Shown here piece after piece: positions 1 through 12,011 of a DNA stretch of 64,000 nt. Location of the stretch: NCBI RefSeq assembly GCF_905147365.1, contig NC_056425.1, forward strand, positions 5,649,501 through 5,713,500, given 5' to 3'. Source of the stretch: Aricia agestis (Eukaryota > Arthropoda > Insecta > Lepidoptera > Lycaenidae). Every line of letters starts with the position of its first letter. Within the stretch, counting starts at the first letter, position 1. The notes under the pieces are model-generated. The model saw only the letters and a program-made list of their open reading frames with translations, was not told where the DNA came from and made no database searches. Position numbers and translations under genes: made by a program.

Positions 1-348
1 TAAAAATTTGTAAATAAACTAAGTAAGTAGTACAATTTAACTGAGTAAATTAATATTACTTATATTCATTTTATTTTAATAAATATTTATCAAGTACTGA
101 TAGCGCGACAAGCTTTTATTATCATGCAAATTGTATAATATATTGAGGATTATAACTTAGTAGTTAAAATTTTTAAGGAGAAATTATTTTCTTCTTTTTA
201 GACTCTTTAAATAAAAGCTTTTTATCAAATAGTTTTTTGTTTATAATTTATTTTTTGTTTAGTTATCTCTGGCTAGATTTCTGCAAGACTAAAAAGTTAA
301 ATTTCATTTAACAAAAGTGACCGGATTCAACCGGGCATTTTATGAAAC
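1..348. other. AT-rich sequence, no gene seen
   Basis: No open frame of note and no repeat recognised apart from AT-rich low complexity. Confidence 0.5.
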
Positions 349-445
349 CCAACAGTCAGTCACGTCATTTCACGTCATGTCACGTGACGTCACGTAAAGT
401 CACGACATGACACGACACGATACGACACGACACGACACGACTTGA
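349..445. repeat. Degenerate CACG(A/T)-type pentanucleotide array
   Basis: Runs of cacgtca, cacgaca and finally nearly regular cacga units. The first half is itself near-palindromic (tcacgtgacgtcacg). It is low-complexity tandem DNA directly in front of the 124-bp repeat block. Confidence 0.7.
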
Positions 446-458
446 CTATTACTTTTCA

Positions 459-960
459 ATTTACTCTCAATGAGCCCTTTTATTTGATACCTATATTACA
501 GAAGTGCTTTAAAATAAGTATTCCCCTATCTTGGCTAAGCTGCCATATTGGATGTAGAATGACATTATGACATTCGTTTTCGAGTTACTTTCAATGAGCC
601 CTTTCATTTGATGTCCATATTGCTGAAGTGCATAAAAATAACTATTCCCCAATCTTGGACGAGCCGCCATGTTGGATGTAGAATGAAATTACATTCGTTT
701 TCGAGTTACTCGCAAAAAAACCCTTTCATTTAATATCCATATTGTAGAACAGCATAGGAAATAATTATTTCGCCATCTTGGATGGTCGGCCATATTGGAT
801 TTAGAGTGATGTCATATGCCATATCGTGCATGGTCATCCAAACTAAACGTGCATGCAAAATTTCAGCTCAATCGGTTAAATATATCTACTTCAAAATTGA
901 GTTCCAAAATTCCACCCGAACATACATACTTACATACATACAGAGCAAGTTAATTAAAAG
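459..960 (+). repeat. Three ~124-bp tandem units plus LINE-like tail
   Basis: The phrase 'tcaatgagccctttcattt' and the following 'cttggacgagccgccat' recur at about 467, 591 and 712, giving periods of about 124 and 121 bp with divergence between units. The block continues into 'caaaatttcagctcaatcgg' and short acat/tac repeats, the arrangement of a LINE or SINE 3' end. I infer a retroposon 3' end with internally repeated UTR. No coding frame is supported. Confidence 0.6.
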
Positions 961-1097
961 CTTTTAAAAGTACCCAGTAGCCGATTCTCAGACCCACTGA
1001 ATATCTGCATATAAAATTTGGTTAAAATTAGTAAAGCCGTTTCGGAGGAGTACGCGGCCTATTACATTGTGACACGAGAATTTTATATACATATAAG

Positions 1098-1323
1098 AAG
1101 ACTAGATAACGCCCGCAACTCCTTTTCGCTATAATTCGTTTATCACGCGGGAACCCTACTATTTTTTTCGGTATAAAAAGTGTCTTTGTCCTTTACCAGG
1201 ACTCAATGGATTTCCATACCAATTTTCAACAAAATCGGTTCAGCGGTTTGGGCGTGAAGAGGTAACAGACAGACAGACGGACCGACACAAATTCGCAATT
1301 TTTATATTAGAATGAGAGTATGG
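1098..1323 (+). mobile_element. LINE-type 3' tail, family K
   Basis: Contains the family hallmarks in order: 'ctagataacgcccgcaactcc', 'cgcgggaaccctac', 'aaaatcggttcagcggtttg', 'ggcgtgaagaggtaacagac', a (cagacaga) run and a terminal 'atattagaatgagagtatgg'. The same sequence recurs in this window at about 8,090, 8,890, 14,030, 19,690, 21,390, 29,700 and 53,100. It is a 5'-truncated retroposon tail without coding sequence. Confidence 0.65.
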
Positions 1324-1495
1324 ATTTAATATTTCTGTTTTAATTCTTGAGTAATTTGACGATTAACTATTATAGTTAGATAGAATAATGGACAGATTCC
1401 TAGGTTTAAGTGTTCTGAACAAGAAACAGTCTGTTACTTCACTTCACACTTAAGCCACTGAACCAATTTTGCTGAAAAGTATGGATATAGGTACT

Positions 1496-2508
1496 AAGGT
1501 GGGATTTCACTAGGCACACTCAAAACTGCGTTTTATAAAACTTAGTTCTCATTGAACGGGTTAAGAGGATACCACAGCGGCTAGAGAAATGAAAAAAAAG
1601 TACGTGTAATATCTATAGCTGTCTCCCTTACCTCAAGCCTATACCGCAGAACGCGATAGAGACAACTGCAGAAAATCCAGAAAATCAACGATTCGTTGTC
1701 CCCTGATTCCTTCTCCAAAACTTAACCGATTTAAGTACTTTTTTCATTAAAGATTTAAAAAAGGCTTGAGCTGTGTTCCTATGTTTTACTTTTTTTGTAT
1801 AATCTATCCAAATCTGTTTTCTGGACGTTTGAACACAGTGGAAAATCTGGCCATTTTTTTGGGTTTTTGAACGTTCATATCTTATTTAATAATTAAATTA
1901 TGAAAAAAAAGAAAACATAGGGACATTGTATTAGTGGCCGTAGATATTCAGGAAAAAAATTATAACTCTACTAGCATTATCCAGGGAGGAAACAGGGGAC
2001 AACGTTTGTATGGAAAAAATGGCGGTGTGGAATCCTCTTAACGCGATGACGTAAATCTCGTTCTGTTTCAAATGGATTTCACAAACTTCTTTTAATCGCG
2101 ATTATTAAATCTACGTTTACATGACGTCATGCGATTATTAATTAAACTACAAAATAGCAAAATAGCAATTAATTTAACTACAAATACAAAATAGCAATTA
2201 ATTTAACTACAAAATAGCAAGAAACAATACATAAACTAACGAATCGCATATCGTTCAAAACTATCATCTTGACATTTCTTTTGTCTATGTTTTTTCGTTC
2301 CGCCATGTCAGGGCTTGAACGAGTTTTATGACGTTAAACTTCGGACTTTGGTTCAAAAGATGAAACTTAATATATGATGATGATGATGATAAACGGATTT
2401 GCTGTGAACGCGTTCAGTTTATGTTGGTGAAATGCAATTCGATGTTATAATAATCGCGTTCAGTGTGAATTGAACGCGTTCCATTTCTATGATGAAATCG
2501 CCCTTAAG
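1496..2508. mobile_element. MITE with TAAGG...CCTTA ends, interrupted by another MITE
   Basis: The ends are imperfect inverted copies (taaggtgggatttcacta near 1,496; the complement of tagaaatcgccctta-like sequence ends near 2,508). The interior holds short duplicated blocks such as 'caattaatttaactacaaaa' near 2,165-2,215. A second element, 1,561-2,041, sits inside. Without it the outer element would be about 530 bp. Confidence 0.5.
1561..2041. mobile_element. TTAA-flanked MITE (piggyBac-type target site), nested
   Basis: Begins TTAAGAGGATACCACAGCGG and ends with the near inverse GCGGTGTGGAATCCTCTTAA. The TTAA at both ends fits piggyBac-superfamily target duplication. About 481 bp with no transposase coding. 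It is inserted in the 1,496-2,508 element. Confidence 0.55.
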
Positions 2509-2584
2509 TGAGGCCCTGGAAAGGATATAGCATATCTCCAAACCAACTAACAACAGACTAGTTATAGCCACGATTAAACCACCG

Positions 2585-2940
2585 TGGTCTTAACCAGACC
2601 AGTAGCCCTAGCACGGCCACCAGTAGAAATGCGAAAGTATGGACAAACTGTGGACATAAACTAAAGGTGCCGCCTTCTTAAAGTCTTTACTGCGGCCAAT
2701 CGCGACCGACAAAAATTCAATTAAAATGCCACTTTATGACAGACTGTAATATACGTCATAGAGTAGAATATTATTTGAATTTTTAGGACGCCGGTCTGTC
2801 ATAAAGTGGCATTTTAATTGAATTTTTGGGAACGAAAAAAGATCGGAACGCTACCTTAAGTTTATCTCCACAGTTTGTCCATACTTTCGTATTTCTACTG
2901 GTGGCCGTACGAGTACTAGGGCTACAGTAGCTTAGACCCT
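2585..2940. repeat. Large imperfect inverted repeat (foldback element)
   Basis: Arms of about 150 bp around 2,590-2,745 and 2,787-2,935 are inverted copies. Examples: 'aattcaattaaaatgccact' in the left arm and 'agtggcattttaattgaatt' in the right; 'gaaagtatggacaaactgtgg' against 'ccacagtttgtccatacttt'. The many mismatches indicate an old foldback MITE. Confidence 0.6.
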
Positions 2941-3399
2941 TTCGAAAAAAAGGATATAGCATACATTTTATCCCGGAAAAACGTATGGTTCCCACGCGAT
3001 AAACGTATTTCGGCGCAACGGCATAAAATATATTTTGAACTGTATAGGAAAGAAGTTGCATTCAAGTAGCGGAATCGGAATATAGATCAACAAAACAAAA
3101 TCAAAATGAAATCACCCATTTACAGTCCGAAAGTCGAGAGCACTTGATCTTCAACTCGCAGAACAATCGACTCTTATTAATTGAGGGAATAAATTATGAA
3201 TAACGACCATTACGCCACCCTCCTTCATGGTGTTTAGTATTAATTATAACCCATACCCCGTTAAAACTTATAACCAGAGCTATGGAAGTATGCATACTAT
3301 ACATATCCAATATTCAAAGCCATAGAAATATCCATATACCATCCTCATCATCTTGATGAGTGGCAGTCTTTCACTGACTTTCTGGCGCGTACGGTAAAT

Positions 3400-3805
3400 T
3401 CTAAGAGATTAAAGTTCATTGTCAGTATTCATCATGTCTTTGTCTTTGAATTACCCATAGCATAACACGATTGGTCAACTTTTATAACACAGAATAATCA
3501 ATCAAAAAGACCTCTGCAAAAAAGGGATTCCTATTTTGCCAACAGAGAAGAGTGATTTAAGCTTCCAAAATTTTTACATAAATTGGTTCAAGTATATACT
3601 TTAATTTGCCCATAGCTTATATGAAATGTATTTATAGTTTTTAAATTACACGACAAAAACCATTTGGTCGCTTACGCCCTTTCCATTTTTTGCTGTTCCT
3701 AAGATTTTTGTTTTCTATAAAAGGCCGGCCTGGCCTTCTCATAGAAAACAAGCAATCTTAAACATATCCAACAAGGTGTTTTACTTAAACGTGACGTCAC
3801 CTTAA
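3400..3805 (+). mobile_element. MITE family A, 5'-truncated
   Basis: Matches the copies at 16,515-17,246 and 54,493-56,242 through 'agttcattgtcagtattcat', 'cataacacgattggtcaact' and a terminal ...gtcaccttaa. It contains an internal hairpin around 3,705-3,760 (tgttttctat ... atagaaaaca). The 5' end seen in the 54 kb copy is missing here. Confidence 0.65.
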
Positions 3806-4075
3806 GAATAAAGGTGTTCACCCGAACAACCTGTTATGATAAGAATTATTTCATACTTTTTGTGAGTTGGAAGTCGGTTTGGTCGGATGTTTAGTTTTTT
3901 AATACAAAATTTTACCAAACCGTCTTAGAATCTTAGTTTATTTACATTTAGCACAATTATAAGAAACAGTCGTGTAACAACTAACAGACCAGTAAAAAGT
4001 AAAAACTAGTGAAATAAACCACGCTCCGTCCTGCGCAGCCAAGATGGATGTTAAGTGTTTCGTATGTTCTACACT

Positions 4076-4434
4076 CGTCTTAAAATATTAGTCAAGTGTC
4101 AACCATAAAGTTATTATACCTAGCGGAATAGAGCAACAATCTCGAGCTGTCAAACGTAACCAAAATTGGTTTTCATCTGTGTGAAAAATATGTGTACGTA
4201 TACACTGACACAGGCAGGATTGAACATGAATTCTATGAGATTAAATTGTCAACGTGCGGCACGTGCCGACTAGACGTCAAAAAAAGAGTGCTGCTGTCAT
4301 GTATCACACGTCTCCTTTTACCACATAGTGTTACTGATAGTGACGCCTGACATCTCTCTTGCTCAGGCCTTTGTTTCTCTATTCCGCTAGGTATATTAAC
4401 TTTATGGTGTCAACACATCTTATAATACGTCTCT
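4076..4434. mobile_element. MITE family E
   Basis: Terminal inverted repeats contain TACCTAGCGGAATAGAG (4,117) and its complement ending at 4,393. Similarity between the two ends continues outward through 'gtgtcaaccataaagtt', so the full element is about 360 bp. A second copy lies at 15,098-15,365. The interior has no real open frame. Confidence 0.6.
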
Positions 4435-4439
4435 AATAT

Positions 4440-5780
4440 CCTTAGGAATAGACTGCGTTTCCGCCGGTGCTGCGTGTTGAGGAATGCGTTTTTGCGAAGT
4501 AGTTTCATTTACCAGCAGGCTTAGCATGGTCACCATAGAAACGGTTTCTTTCTACGGAAAAATAGACAAAGTGACAGATTGACACAGGAAATCCGGCATT
4601 TTGTCACTTAAATCTGTCAGTATGTCTATCTCATCTTAAAGTGCAGCCCTGTTTATGGAGTTTTTTTCTTGTTTTTGACCTTGTCTGTTGTTTCGATACC
4701 ATCATACCATGCATTTTTCCATGATAAAAACTATGTCGTCCTTCCACCCTTTTATTCACTGCGTCTTATTTTTAACCGACTTCCAAAAAACGAGGAGGTT
4801 ATATGTTCGGCTGTGGATATATTTTTATTTTTTTTATTTTTATATGTTCAACGATTATATTAGAATTGGTTAAACGGTAACACGAGTTAACAGACATACT
4901 TCCACATAATTATTGGTACCTTATACCTTAAAATTATCTAATGTATTTTAAGATGAAATAATATCGTCTATGACGCCCTTAAAATACAGACTAAAATAAA
5001 TATCAGATATTGTGTTAAAACAAAAAAATCGTAACCTAACCTCGAAAAACAAAAACTTTTTTAATCAATCAAACTTTAATATATCGCCGTAAAATACAAG
5101 AGGAATACTTGTAAAACTATTTTTTGTATAACAATAAAGAAACACAAAAATGTATGAAAGTAAAAGTATTTCTATCTATGCCTCGAGACAGATATTATGA
5201 AATATTTCAGTGTCTACTTTAAAGGTTCAGCCCTTGAGACTTACTAACTTTTTAGGGTTCCCTGGAAATCTTGAATTATCGGTGAAAAGCAATAATGCAA
5301 AGGCAATTTAAGGAAGAGCTAGAGCAATCTATATGTAGTGTGTTTTTAAGTGGTGGGAATTTGCCGGTTTAAAATTGACTCTATCTTTGTAACATTGATA
5401 CCACATTTTAAAATATGCTTGTAGCTTCTTTTATCTTATTTAATAAACTTCTAAAAAAATAGTCGTTTTCAGAGGATTTTTCACATGAGTTGATCTATTC
5501 AATAGCGCATTTGGCTCACGTTAAAAAATTAACCAATGAACAACGCCAGTGAAGAGATAACTTTTGTCAAATAACCTCAGAAACCGGGCAAAAGTCATGT
5601 TAATGAAATTAAGACTGACGATGATACACCTACGGTACCCACGGTGTACGGTCCGACACACGCTTGGCCGAGCTGAAATATGAAGTTTGCCGTCGTGTAA
5701 GACGTGTTGTGGAGATATTGAATCAACACAAACATATTTCACTATATTGGATTATGTTGGCAGTGTTTTTGTAAGTATTT
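4440..5780. other. Unannotated AT-rich stretch
   Basis: No supported gene. A short fragment at about 4,770-4,870 ('ttaaccgacttccaaaaaac', 'gaggaggtt') resembles the repeat at 29,340-29,660. The rest is AT-rich with only short chance frames. Confidence 0.4.
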
Positions 5781-5782
5781 TT

Positions 5783-6422
5783 TAGGGTTCCGTAGCCAAA
5801 TGGCAAAAAACGGAACCCTTATAGATTCGTCATGTCTGTCTGTCTGTCTGTCCGTCCGTATGTCACAGCCACTTTCCTCCGAAACTATTAGAGCTATACT
5901 AACTTGGTAACTAGATGTAATCTGTAAACCACATTAAGATTTTGATACAAAAATGGAAAAATTATTAAAAATTTTAGGGGTCCCCATAGGTACAACTGAA
6001 ACAAAAAATTTTTTTTTTTCATCTAACCTATACGTGTGGGGTATTTATGGATAGGTCTTCAAAAATCATAATGAGGTTTGTCATATCATTTTTTTTAACC
6101 TGAATAGTTTGTGAGAGAGACTCTTCCAAAGTGGAAAAATTTGTGTCCCCCCTCCCCTCTAACTTCTAAAGTAGGGGTATGATAAGTTTAAAAATAATAT
6201 ATGATGTACATTACTATAAAAACTACCAACGAGAATTGGTTTGAACGAGATCTAGCAAGTAGTTTTTTTTTATACGTCATAAATGGTAAACCTTAAATTA
6301 ATTTTCATTAAATCAACTGAAATATAAAAATAAATCAAAAACCTTTTAATTTCATTAAAATAAACCTTATTACTACTGCGGAACCCTTCATGGGCGAGTC
6401 CAACTCGCACTTGGCGGCTTTT
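5783..6422 (-). repeat. Long interspersed repeat, 'gccaagtgcgagt' family (variant)
   Basis: Plus-strand landmarks are 'tagggttccgtagccaaatgg', a tctg/tccg run at 5,835-5,860, 'acgtgtggggtatttatgg' and a terminal 'tcgcacttggc'. The inverted 'ggttccg' ... 'cggaaccc' ends make it look like a nonautonomous element about 640 bp long. Related shorter copies are at 7,006, 10,502, 27,848, 30,417 and 34,246. Confidence 0.6.
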
Positions 6423-7005
6423 ATTTATCCCTAATTTAACCCATCGACTCCCAAGCGGCACCCGGGTCCCGCATAACAATTGAATATCTATTGTGTCTGC
6501 GATTCCCACGATCGAGGTAATTAGTATTATTCGTAATAATACTAATTTCTCCTGTGTTTCTTCTCCTTGCTTCTTCTCCTATGCCGCGCCGGAGGTGTTC
6601 TCTTACTCCGCCTTACTAATTTTCAATAAGTCTTATTTACTCACCGCAAAAAAGTGTTTTGCCTATAAAAAAGTTTATTAATAAATTAATGTATTACGGT
6701 AAACGATTTTAAGTGTATTTGATTTCACAATATTCTGTTCCTTGTAGTGTCTAGGTTACCTGTTCCTGGGTATACCAAGACTTCAATATCGGTTCAAGGA
6801 ATAGCGGCGATTCCTGGAATCAACTATCTAGGAAAGTTTGTCCACTACAGGGTACAACATAAATAGATGGAGTCCTGCTCTTTAACCGACTTATATACAT
6901 TGAAGTTGAGTTAGATTAATATTATAAATGGCTATGTTTTATATTATGAACCAAAAGATTGACCCTTAAAAATATTACGGAATTGAAATGAAATTAATTT
7001 CTAAA

Positions 7006-7110
7006 ATAATCGGCCAAGTGCGAGTCGGACTCGTGCACGGTTTCGTACCGTTATGGAGCAAAATTAGACCAAAAATTGTGTTAAAAAAATATGCGACGAA
7101 AAATTATACA
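7006..7110 (+). repeat. 'ggccaagtgcgagtcgg' repeat, truncated copy
   Basis: Starts 'aatcggccaagtgcgagtcg' and continues 'ttatggagcaaaattagacc' as in the longer copies, then stops matching after about 100 bp. Confidence 0.6.
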
Positions 7111-7618
7111 AGGTGGAGCAGACCTTGTAGTTATAATTTCTCGTCTTTATCCAACACATTAAACGATCAAACGGGTTACCTGATGGTAAGTATATACCTT
7201 TACTCCTCTATCTAAGTATTGGTCCGGAAATACTGCAAGCGACAGAGTTTTGTGCGTGGCAGAAAGTTGACGCGAAAAACCCACCACGAAAGAATGCCAC
7301 TCATCATGATGATGGGTGTTTTTTTTTTTTGCTATTGCGTAGCTTTTATCGCAAGCTTCAAGCACGGCGATCGAATCGACAAATTCCGTAACGTATAAAA
7401 CCTAACACACCCTACTCCGACCGGCACAGCGGTGCGGCGTTGCCAGACTTCAGCAAGGTGTTTGTGTGCATGCGATTAGACGTATGCGGAATATAATTGC
7501 ATAAGTTGATAAAAAATGCTATGCAATAGTTTTACCGCGGCAGTCCCCGAGTGCCGCACGTATTTGGAACGTTCGGCGTAAACGACACTTTTTTATTAGA
7601 ACCTGCATGGTAGGGGCA

Positions 7619-7830
7619 GAGGGCGTTGATAGTATTCCTGTACGTCAACTAGATGGCGTTTTTTGAGAATAAACCGACGCGTTGTTAGTATTCCTGGGCG
7701 TCAATAGATGGCGTTTTTTAAATATTTTTTTTGAGTGTATAATATTATTATGTACATACAGGTTTTTTTAACATAAGAAATAACTTCGTTCCATTCCGGT
7801 GCCCCTTGACACCTCTCAAGTTTTTTTATT
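7619..7830 (+). repeat. Interspersed repeat family G
   Basis: Shared with 39,374-39,590 through 'gttagtattcctgggcgtca', 'gagtgtataat' and 'cccttgacacctctcaag'. The preceding 7,385-7,600 contains 'accgcggcagtccccgagtg', also found near 15,385. No coding capacity. Confidence 0.5.
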
Positions 7831-8085
7831 AGTGAGTAATACGTACTTAAGGTAAAATTTACCTCGATTTCCTACCTAGATTTACCTTTGAAACTACCCA
7901 CAAAACTATTATCAGTAAAGTTATCCCACGATTAGTTTTAAATCTGAGCGAGCTCAGTATTTGCTATGCTAACAGCGTCCGCGGTAACTTACGTTTTTCA
8001 TAGCTTTCCTTTTACTAGCTTCTGAAGATAGTGATTAATCTTGTTAGATTTATTAGATTCTACATAGAGTAGTGTATTGTTCGCA

Positions 8086-8240
8086 AATATATACTAATAT
8101 TATAAATGCGAAAATGTGTCTGTCTGTGTGTTACATCTTCACGCCTAAACCGCTGAACCGATTTTGCTGGATATGTTATCTCCATACCAAATTTCATTGT
8201 AGGCTTCCGACATGTATCTAGTGTCTAGTTATCATGGTAT
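8086..8240 (-). mobile_element. LINE-type tail, family K, inverted copy
   Basis: Reads 'tactaatattataaatgcga', a 'gtctgtctgtgt' run, 'ttcacgcctaaaccgctgaa' and 'ccataccaaatttc', the reverse complement of the family K landmarks. Confidence 0.6.
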
Positions 8241-8889
8241 AGAAATCAGATTTCTCACGTAGTGGGTTAAAAATAGTTATTTTCGATTGTTGAAATGTCA
8301 TCGGATCTGTCAGATTAAGATAGCGGATGTTTAGTACTATGCGGTGTGTACCCCAAAGAAGCTTCCGTTTAAAGCACTGACGATTCATAGGTTAGATAAG
8401 CCTTTTTCAAAGAAAGTTTATTTTTTTCAAAGATCTTATTATACCATTTTATCTAATGCCGACAAAATATGTGCATTCATGATGAATTACAGCTTTGTAG
8501 ATCCTATAGTCTCTGAGCAAAACCGCGGACACACAGACGGACGGACGGACAGACAGACGAACGGATAGACCGACGAGACGGACCGAAACTATAAGGGTTC
8601 CTGGTTTTTTTAATCAGTTTTACCTAAGAACCTACTAGGTCTCCATGACGCTCGAGTGACTACACGAATAGCACCCTCCCCCCCCCTACTAATATGAATG
8701 GTATTAAAAGACGAAATTGGTGCACACAAAACATCAACCCTTTTTGAAAAGACTAGGTTACCGAATCATCATTTTTTACTCTATCGAAATTCAAATATAT
8801 ACGAACAAAACTTGTCCAGTGATATTATGTTGCCTTTTATTACCCTACTATATCTGAAAACTTATGATGATTTTATCAAGCTACTAGAT

Positions 8890-9066
8890 GAAGAATGACC
8901 GTATATTTTTTCGGGATTACAAAGTATCATAATATGACCTTTCCCGGAACTTAAAGTACGGTATCTCCATATCAAACAGCAAAATCGGTTCAGTGACTTG
9001 GGCGTGATGAACAGACATACAGACAGACAGACAGAAAGACACTTTCGCATTAATAATATTAGTATG
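8890..9066 (+). mobile_element. LINE-type tail, family K
   Basis: Contains 'gtatctccatatcaaaca', 'aaaatcggttcagtgacttg', an acagacag run and a terminal 'ttaataatattagtatggat'. Confidence 0.6.
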
Positions 9067-9161
9067 GATAAACGTGTTCTAGAAACTAAGCCTTCATTAA
9101 AATATAATAGCGATTATGCGAAGAAAACAGAAGAATAAAGCTAATTAATCTTATTCATTAT

Positions 9162-9479
9162 ACGTGACACGAATGGGCCGGCTCGACCGGAGAAATACCA
9201 CGTTCTCACAGAAAACCGGCGTGAAACAGCGCTTGCGCTGTGTTTCGCCGAGTGAGTGAGTTTACCGGAGGCCCAAACCCCTACCCTATTCCCTTCCCTA
9301 CCCTCCCCTATTCCCTTCCCTTCCCATCCTTACCCTCCCCTATTACCCTGTTCCCTCTTAAAAGGCCGGCAACGCACTTGCAGCTCTTCTGATGCTGCGA
9401 GTGTCCATGGGCGACGGAAGTTGCTTTCCATCAGGTGACCCGTTTGCTCGTTTGCCCCCTTATTTCATAAAAAAAAAAC
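9162..9479 (+). mobile_element. SINE-like retroposon, family A
   Basis: Head 'cacgaatgggccggctcgac', then 'gtgaaacagcgcttgcgctg', a C/T-rich ccctaccctatt stretch, 'tgctttccatcaggtgaccc' and a poly(A) end at 9,470-9,479. This copy lacks the 'gggagagccatgcttcgg' leader seen in others. Other copies: 18,561; 20,632; 24,117; 29,824; 32,991; 52,399. The poly(A) tail indicates retroposition; I cannot assign the head to a specific RNA gene. Confidence 0.75.
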
Positions 9480-9965
9480 ACAATTTGTACATGTAATCAG
9501 AGAATCCCTTCAGACTAATAAGGGTTCGGAGTTCGGATGAAGCAGATATTATCCTAAATCATAAAGACAAGATTGGATCTGCGATGTAATAGTTGCAATC
9601 ATAAAAAATACAATCATACTTTTTGGCAAAAACGCCAGAATATTCTATGTTAATTTGGCATCAACCCAAAAAGAGATTGAAACAAATCCATTTGCTTCCA
9701 GAGTGTATCAAACTGTTTTATCGCAGTGCAGGGCTGGGTATAGGGAGAATTCCAAATGGGCTGTCGCAAAGGATACCGTTGGCGAAGGCCGATTCTTCTT
9801 CTGACGAAAGCCCGGTAGAGATTTGATACCATCTTCAAACAGGTAACTGGTATCAAAAGAAAAATTTATAATATGAACCACTTTTATTTCATTCCACATG
9901 AAATACTAATAGAATGGAAGGTATTGCACCCCCTGCCTTGCTAATAGGGGAAAGCGAGTACCTAA

Positions 9966-10319
9966 TAATATCTCCCACACAGGTTTCGGTGACGGTGGCC
10001 GATTTAATTGCAACCAGGCCAGCTCCGCAGAAGTAATTTTATAGTGCCCAAGTATGTGCGCAGTACACAAGAGCACTCCCTATTCCTTTACTCTCATAAC
10101 CCAGTGGGACGGAAGACCGACACGACCGGCGAGAGTTCAGGCGCAGGACCGACTTTTTACATGCCCATCCGACGCATGGATCATCTTACTTGTCAGACAA
10201 TAAGGTGATCAGCCTGCATTGTCCTTGCCAAACTTGGAAATAACATGTTTCCAACGCGGAAATCGAGCCCACGACCTCCGAGTCAAGAGCCGCGCTCTAT
10301 ACCACTAGACCACGGAGGC
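9966..10319 (-). mobile_element. tRNA-headed SINE, family C
   Basis: On the minus strand it begins GCCTCCGTGGTCTAGTGGTA (A-box-like). A B-box-like segment (consensus GGTTCGATTCC, here ctcgatttcc) follows, then the shared body 'cactgggttatgagagtaaa' and an ATT-type tail near 9,966. Copies also lie at 19,985-20,290 and 32,420-32,779. It is a retroposed tRNA derivative, not a functional tRNA: the head does not close into a cloverleaf of normal length. Confidence 0.7.
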
Positions 10320-10501
10320 GTTTTCACTCTATTTAGACCCGACTCCAAATTCTACATAACTATGAAAGTCAGTAAAATCATCAACAAGATTATGCTTAGG
10401 TTTTCTTGAACCATGAAGCTTTGGATTACCAGAAGTGAGAGGTATTCCAAAAAACATTGTCTTTTGTGACATAAGATATTACCAAAAAAAAAGGCAGAGC
10501 T

Positions 10502-10938
10502 TTTTTAGGGTTCCGTACCCAAAGGGTAAAAACGGGACCCTATTACTAAGACTTCGTTGTCATGTCCATCTGTCCGTCTGTAGGCTGTAACTCAAGAACG
10601 GTAATAGTTAGAGAGTTGAAATTTTCACAGATTATGTATATCTGTTGCCACTTGCCGCTATAACAACAAATACTAAAAACAAAATAAAATTAATATTTAA
10701 GGGGGGCTCCCATACAACAATCGTGATTTTTTTGGCTTTTTTTGCTCTATATCAATAATTATAATGGTAACAGGTAGGTACTTGAATTTTTCTCAAAGTC
10801 CTGACTTATATTATGTGTACTTTAATATTTTATAATTAAGGGGGGCTCCCATACAAAAATCACAATTTTTAGTCTAATTTTGCTCTTAAATGGTACGGAA
10901 CCATTCGTGCGCGAGTCCGACTCGCGCTTGGCCGATTA
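10502..10938 (-). repeat. 'ggccaagtgcgagtcgg' repeat
   Basis: Inverted copy: starts 'tttagggttccgtacccaaa' and ends 'gactcgcgcttggccgatta'. It carries the internal 'gctctatatcaataat' and 'aggggggctcccatacaa' blocks shared with 30,417 and 34,246. Confidence 0.65.
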
Positions 10939-11110
10939 TTTATAATTCTGAAGCTACTGAATGGTTCACTGATCACTGATTATGGGAATAGCAATGTGTT
11001 CTTATACTTATATGTCCGTCCTATATATTCCTATGTCCTTTCCCAAGACTTTAAATTATCTCCATAAGCAAAGATTCAAAGATTCAAAGACTTTATTAGC
11101 ATCCATTAGC

Positions 11111-11270
11111 ATAATACGTGACATTTTAATGGTTGTTTTCCCGCAGTAGAACGATTTACCTAATAGTTATAGTACTATCGAAAATTGCAAGTTATTTTTT
11201 GAAAATAAAAAAGGTTTTATATGATGTAGTGTGGCAACTTTATGCCAATAGGCGCGTATCTTGCGAGAGC
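11111..11270. repeat. Dispersed repeat, uninterrupted copy
   Basis: About 146 bp (from 'ataatacgtgacattttaat' to 'atgccaataggcgcg') is nearly identical to 12,012-12,156. Here it runs directly into 'tatcttgcgagagc'. In the second copy those blocks are 301 bp apart. Confidence 0.7.
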
Positions 11271-12011
11271 ATCAAAATCAGTTCAGAATTCAAGCGAGAT
11301 AAAAGACAATCGCATTTACAATATTAAACGCTAAAAACTCTGTACCCATTTCCAAAAACAGAAACACAATTGAAACATAAACAATGTGAATAAAGTTATT
11401 AACCGAACTTAAGAATCTGGAGTATCCGAAGCGGTTATCGCGAGAAGTTATTCCGAAGGTAGTCGATTCGAGTTATGAAATTGAATTGATACCAGCATAC
11501 CGGGCTCAGCTCGGGGCGTGAAATTATCTTAACTACATCTCAGATTAAGTGACTATCTAACCTAAGATCGATCCATGTCCTAGTTTGTGGAAAATAAACA
11601 CTCGACTGAGGTTGACTTAGGACGCGTCTACATCGCTTAGTGGCAGCTAGTTTTCTTGGATAGTTTTATTTATGCTGTAAATTGTGAGATTTTATTATAA
11701 TATGTCTGCCATATTATTGGAACGCTTCTTAATGCGGCATGATTTCTAATGAGCACTAAGTCTTAGGTATTGTTTCTGCGAATGGGCATAATAATTAATA
11801 GAAGACCTACAGTATTTTTTTTACTTATTAAAACAGGCGTAATTCCTAACAAGTACTTTAAGGAAAATCCTGGCTTCTTTTCAATAAACAAGGGATAAAG
11901 AAACGATGTAACGATATTGTATCGGAGAAAAAGGCATCGGCTGAAACATTTTTATTGAAACTCTTAAAAAAACTTAATTCGGGTAACAGACAGACAGACA
12001 CACTTTCACCT

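Noticed and set aside
349..445. CRISPR-like regular array
   Set aside because: Units are 5 bp, with no spacer sequences and no associated genes; it is simple tandem DNA.
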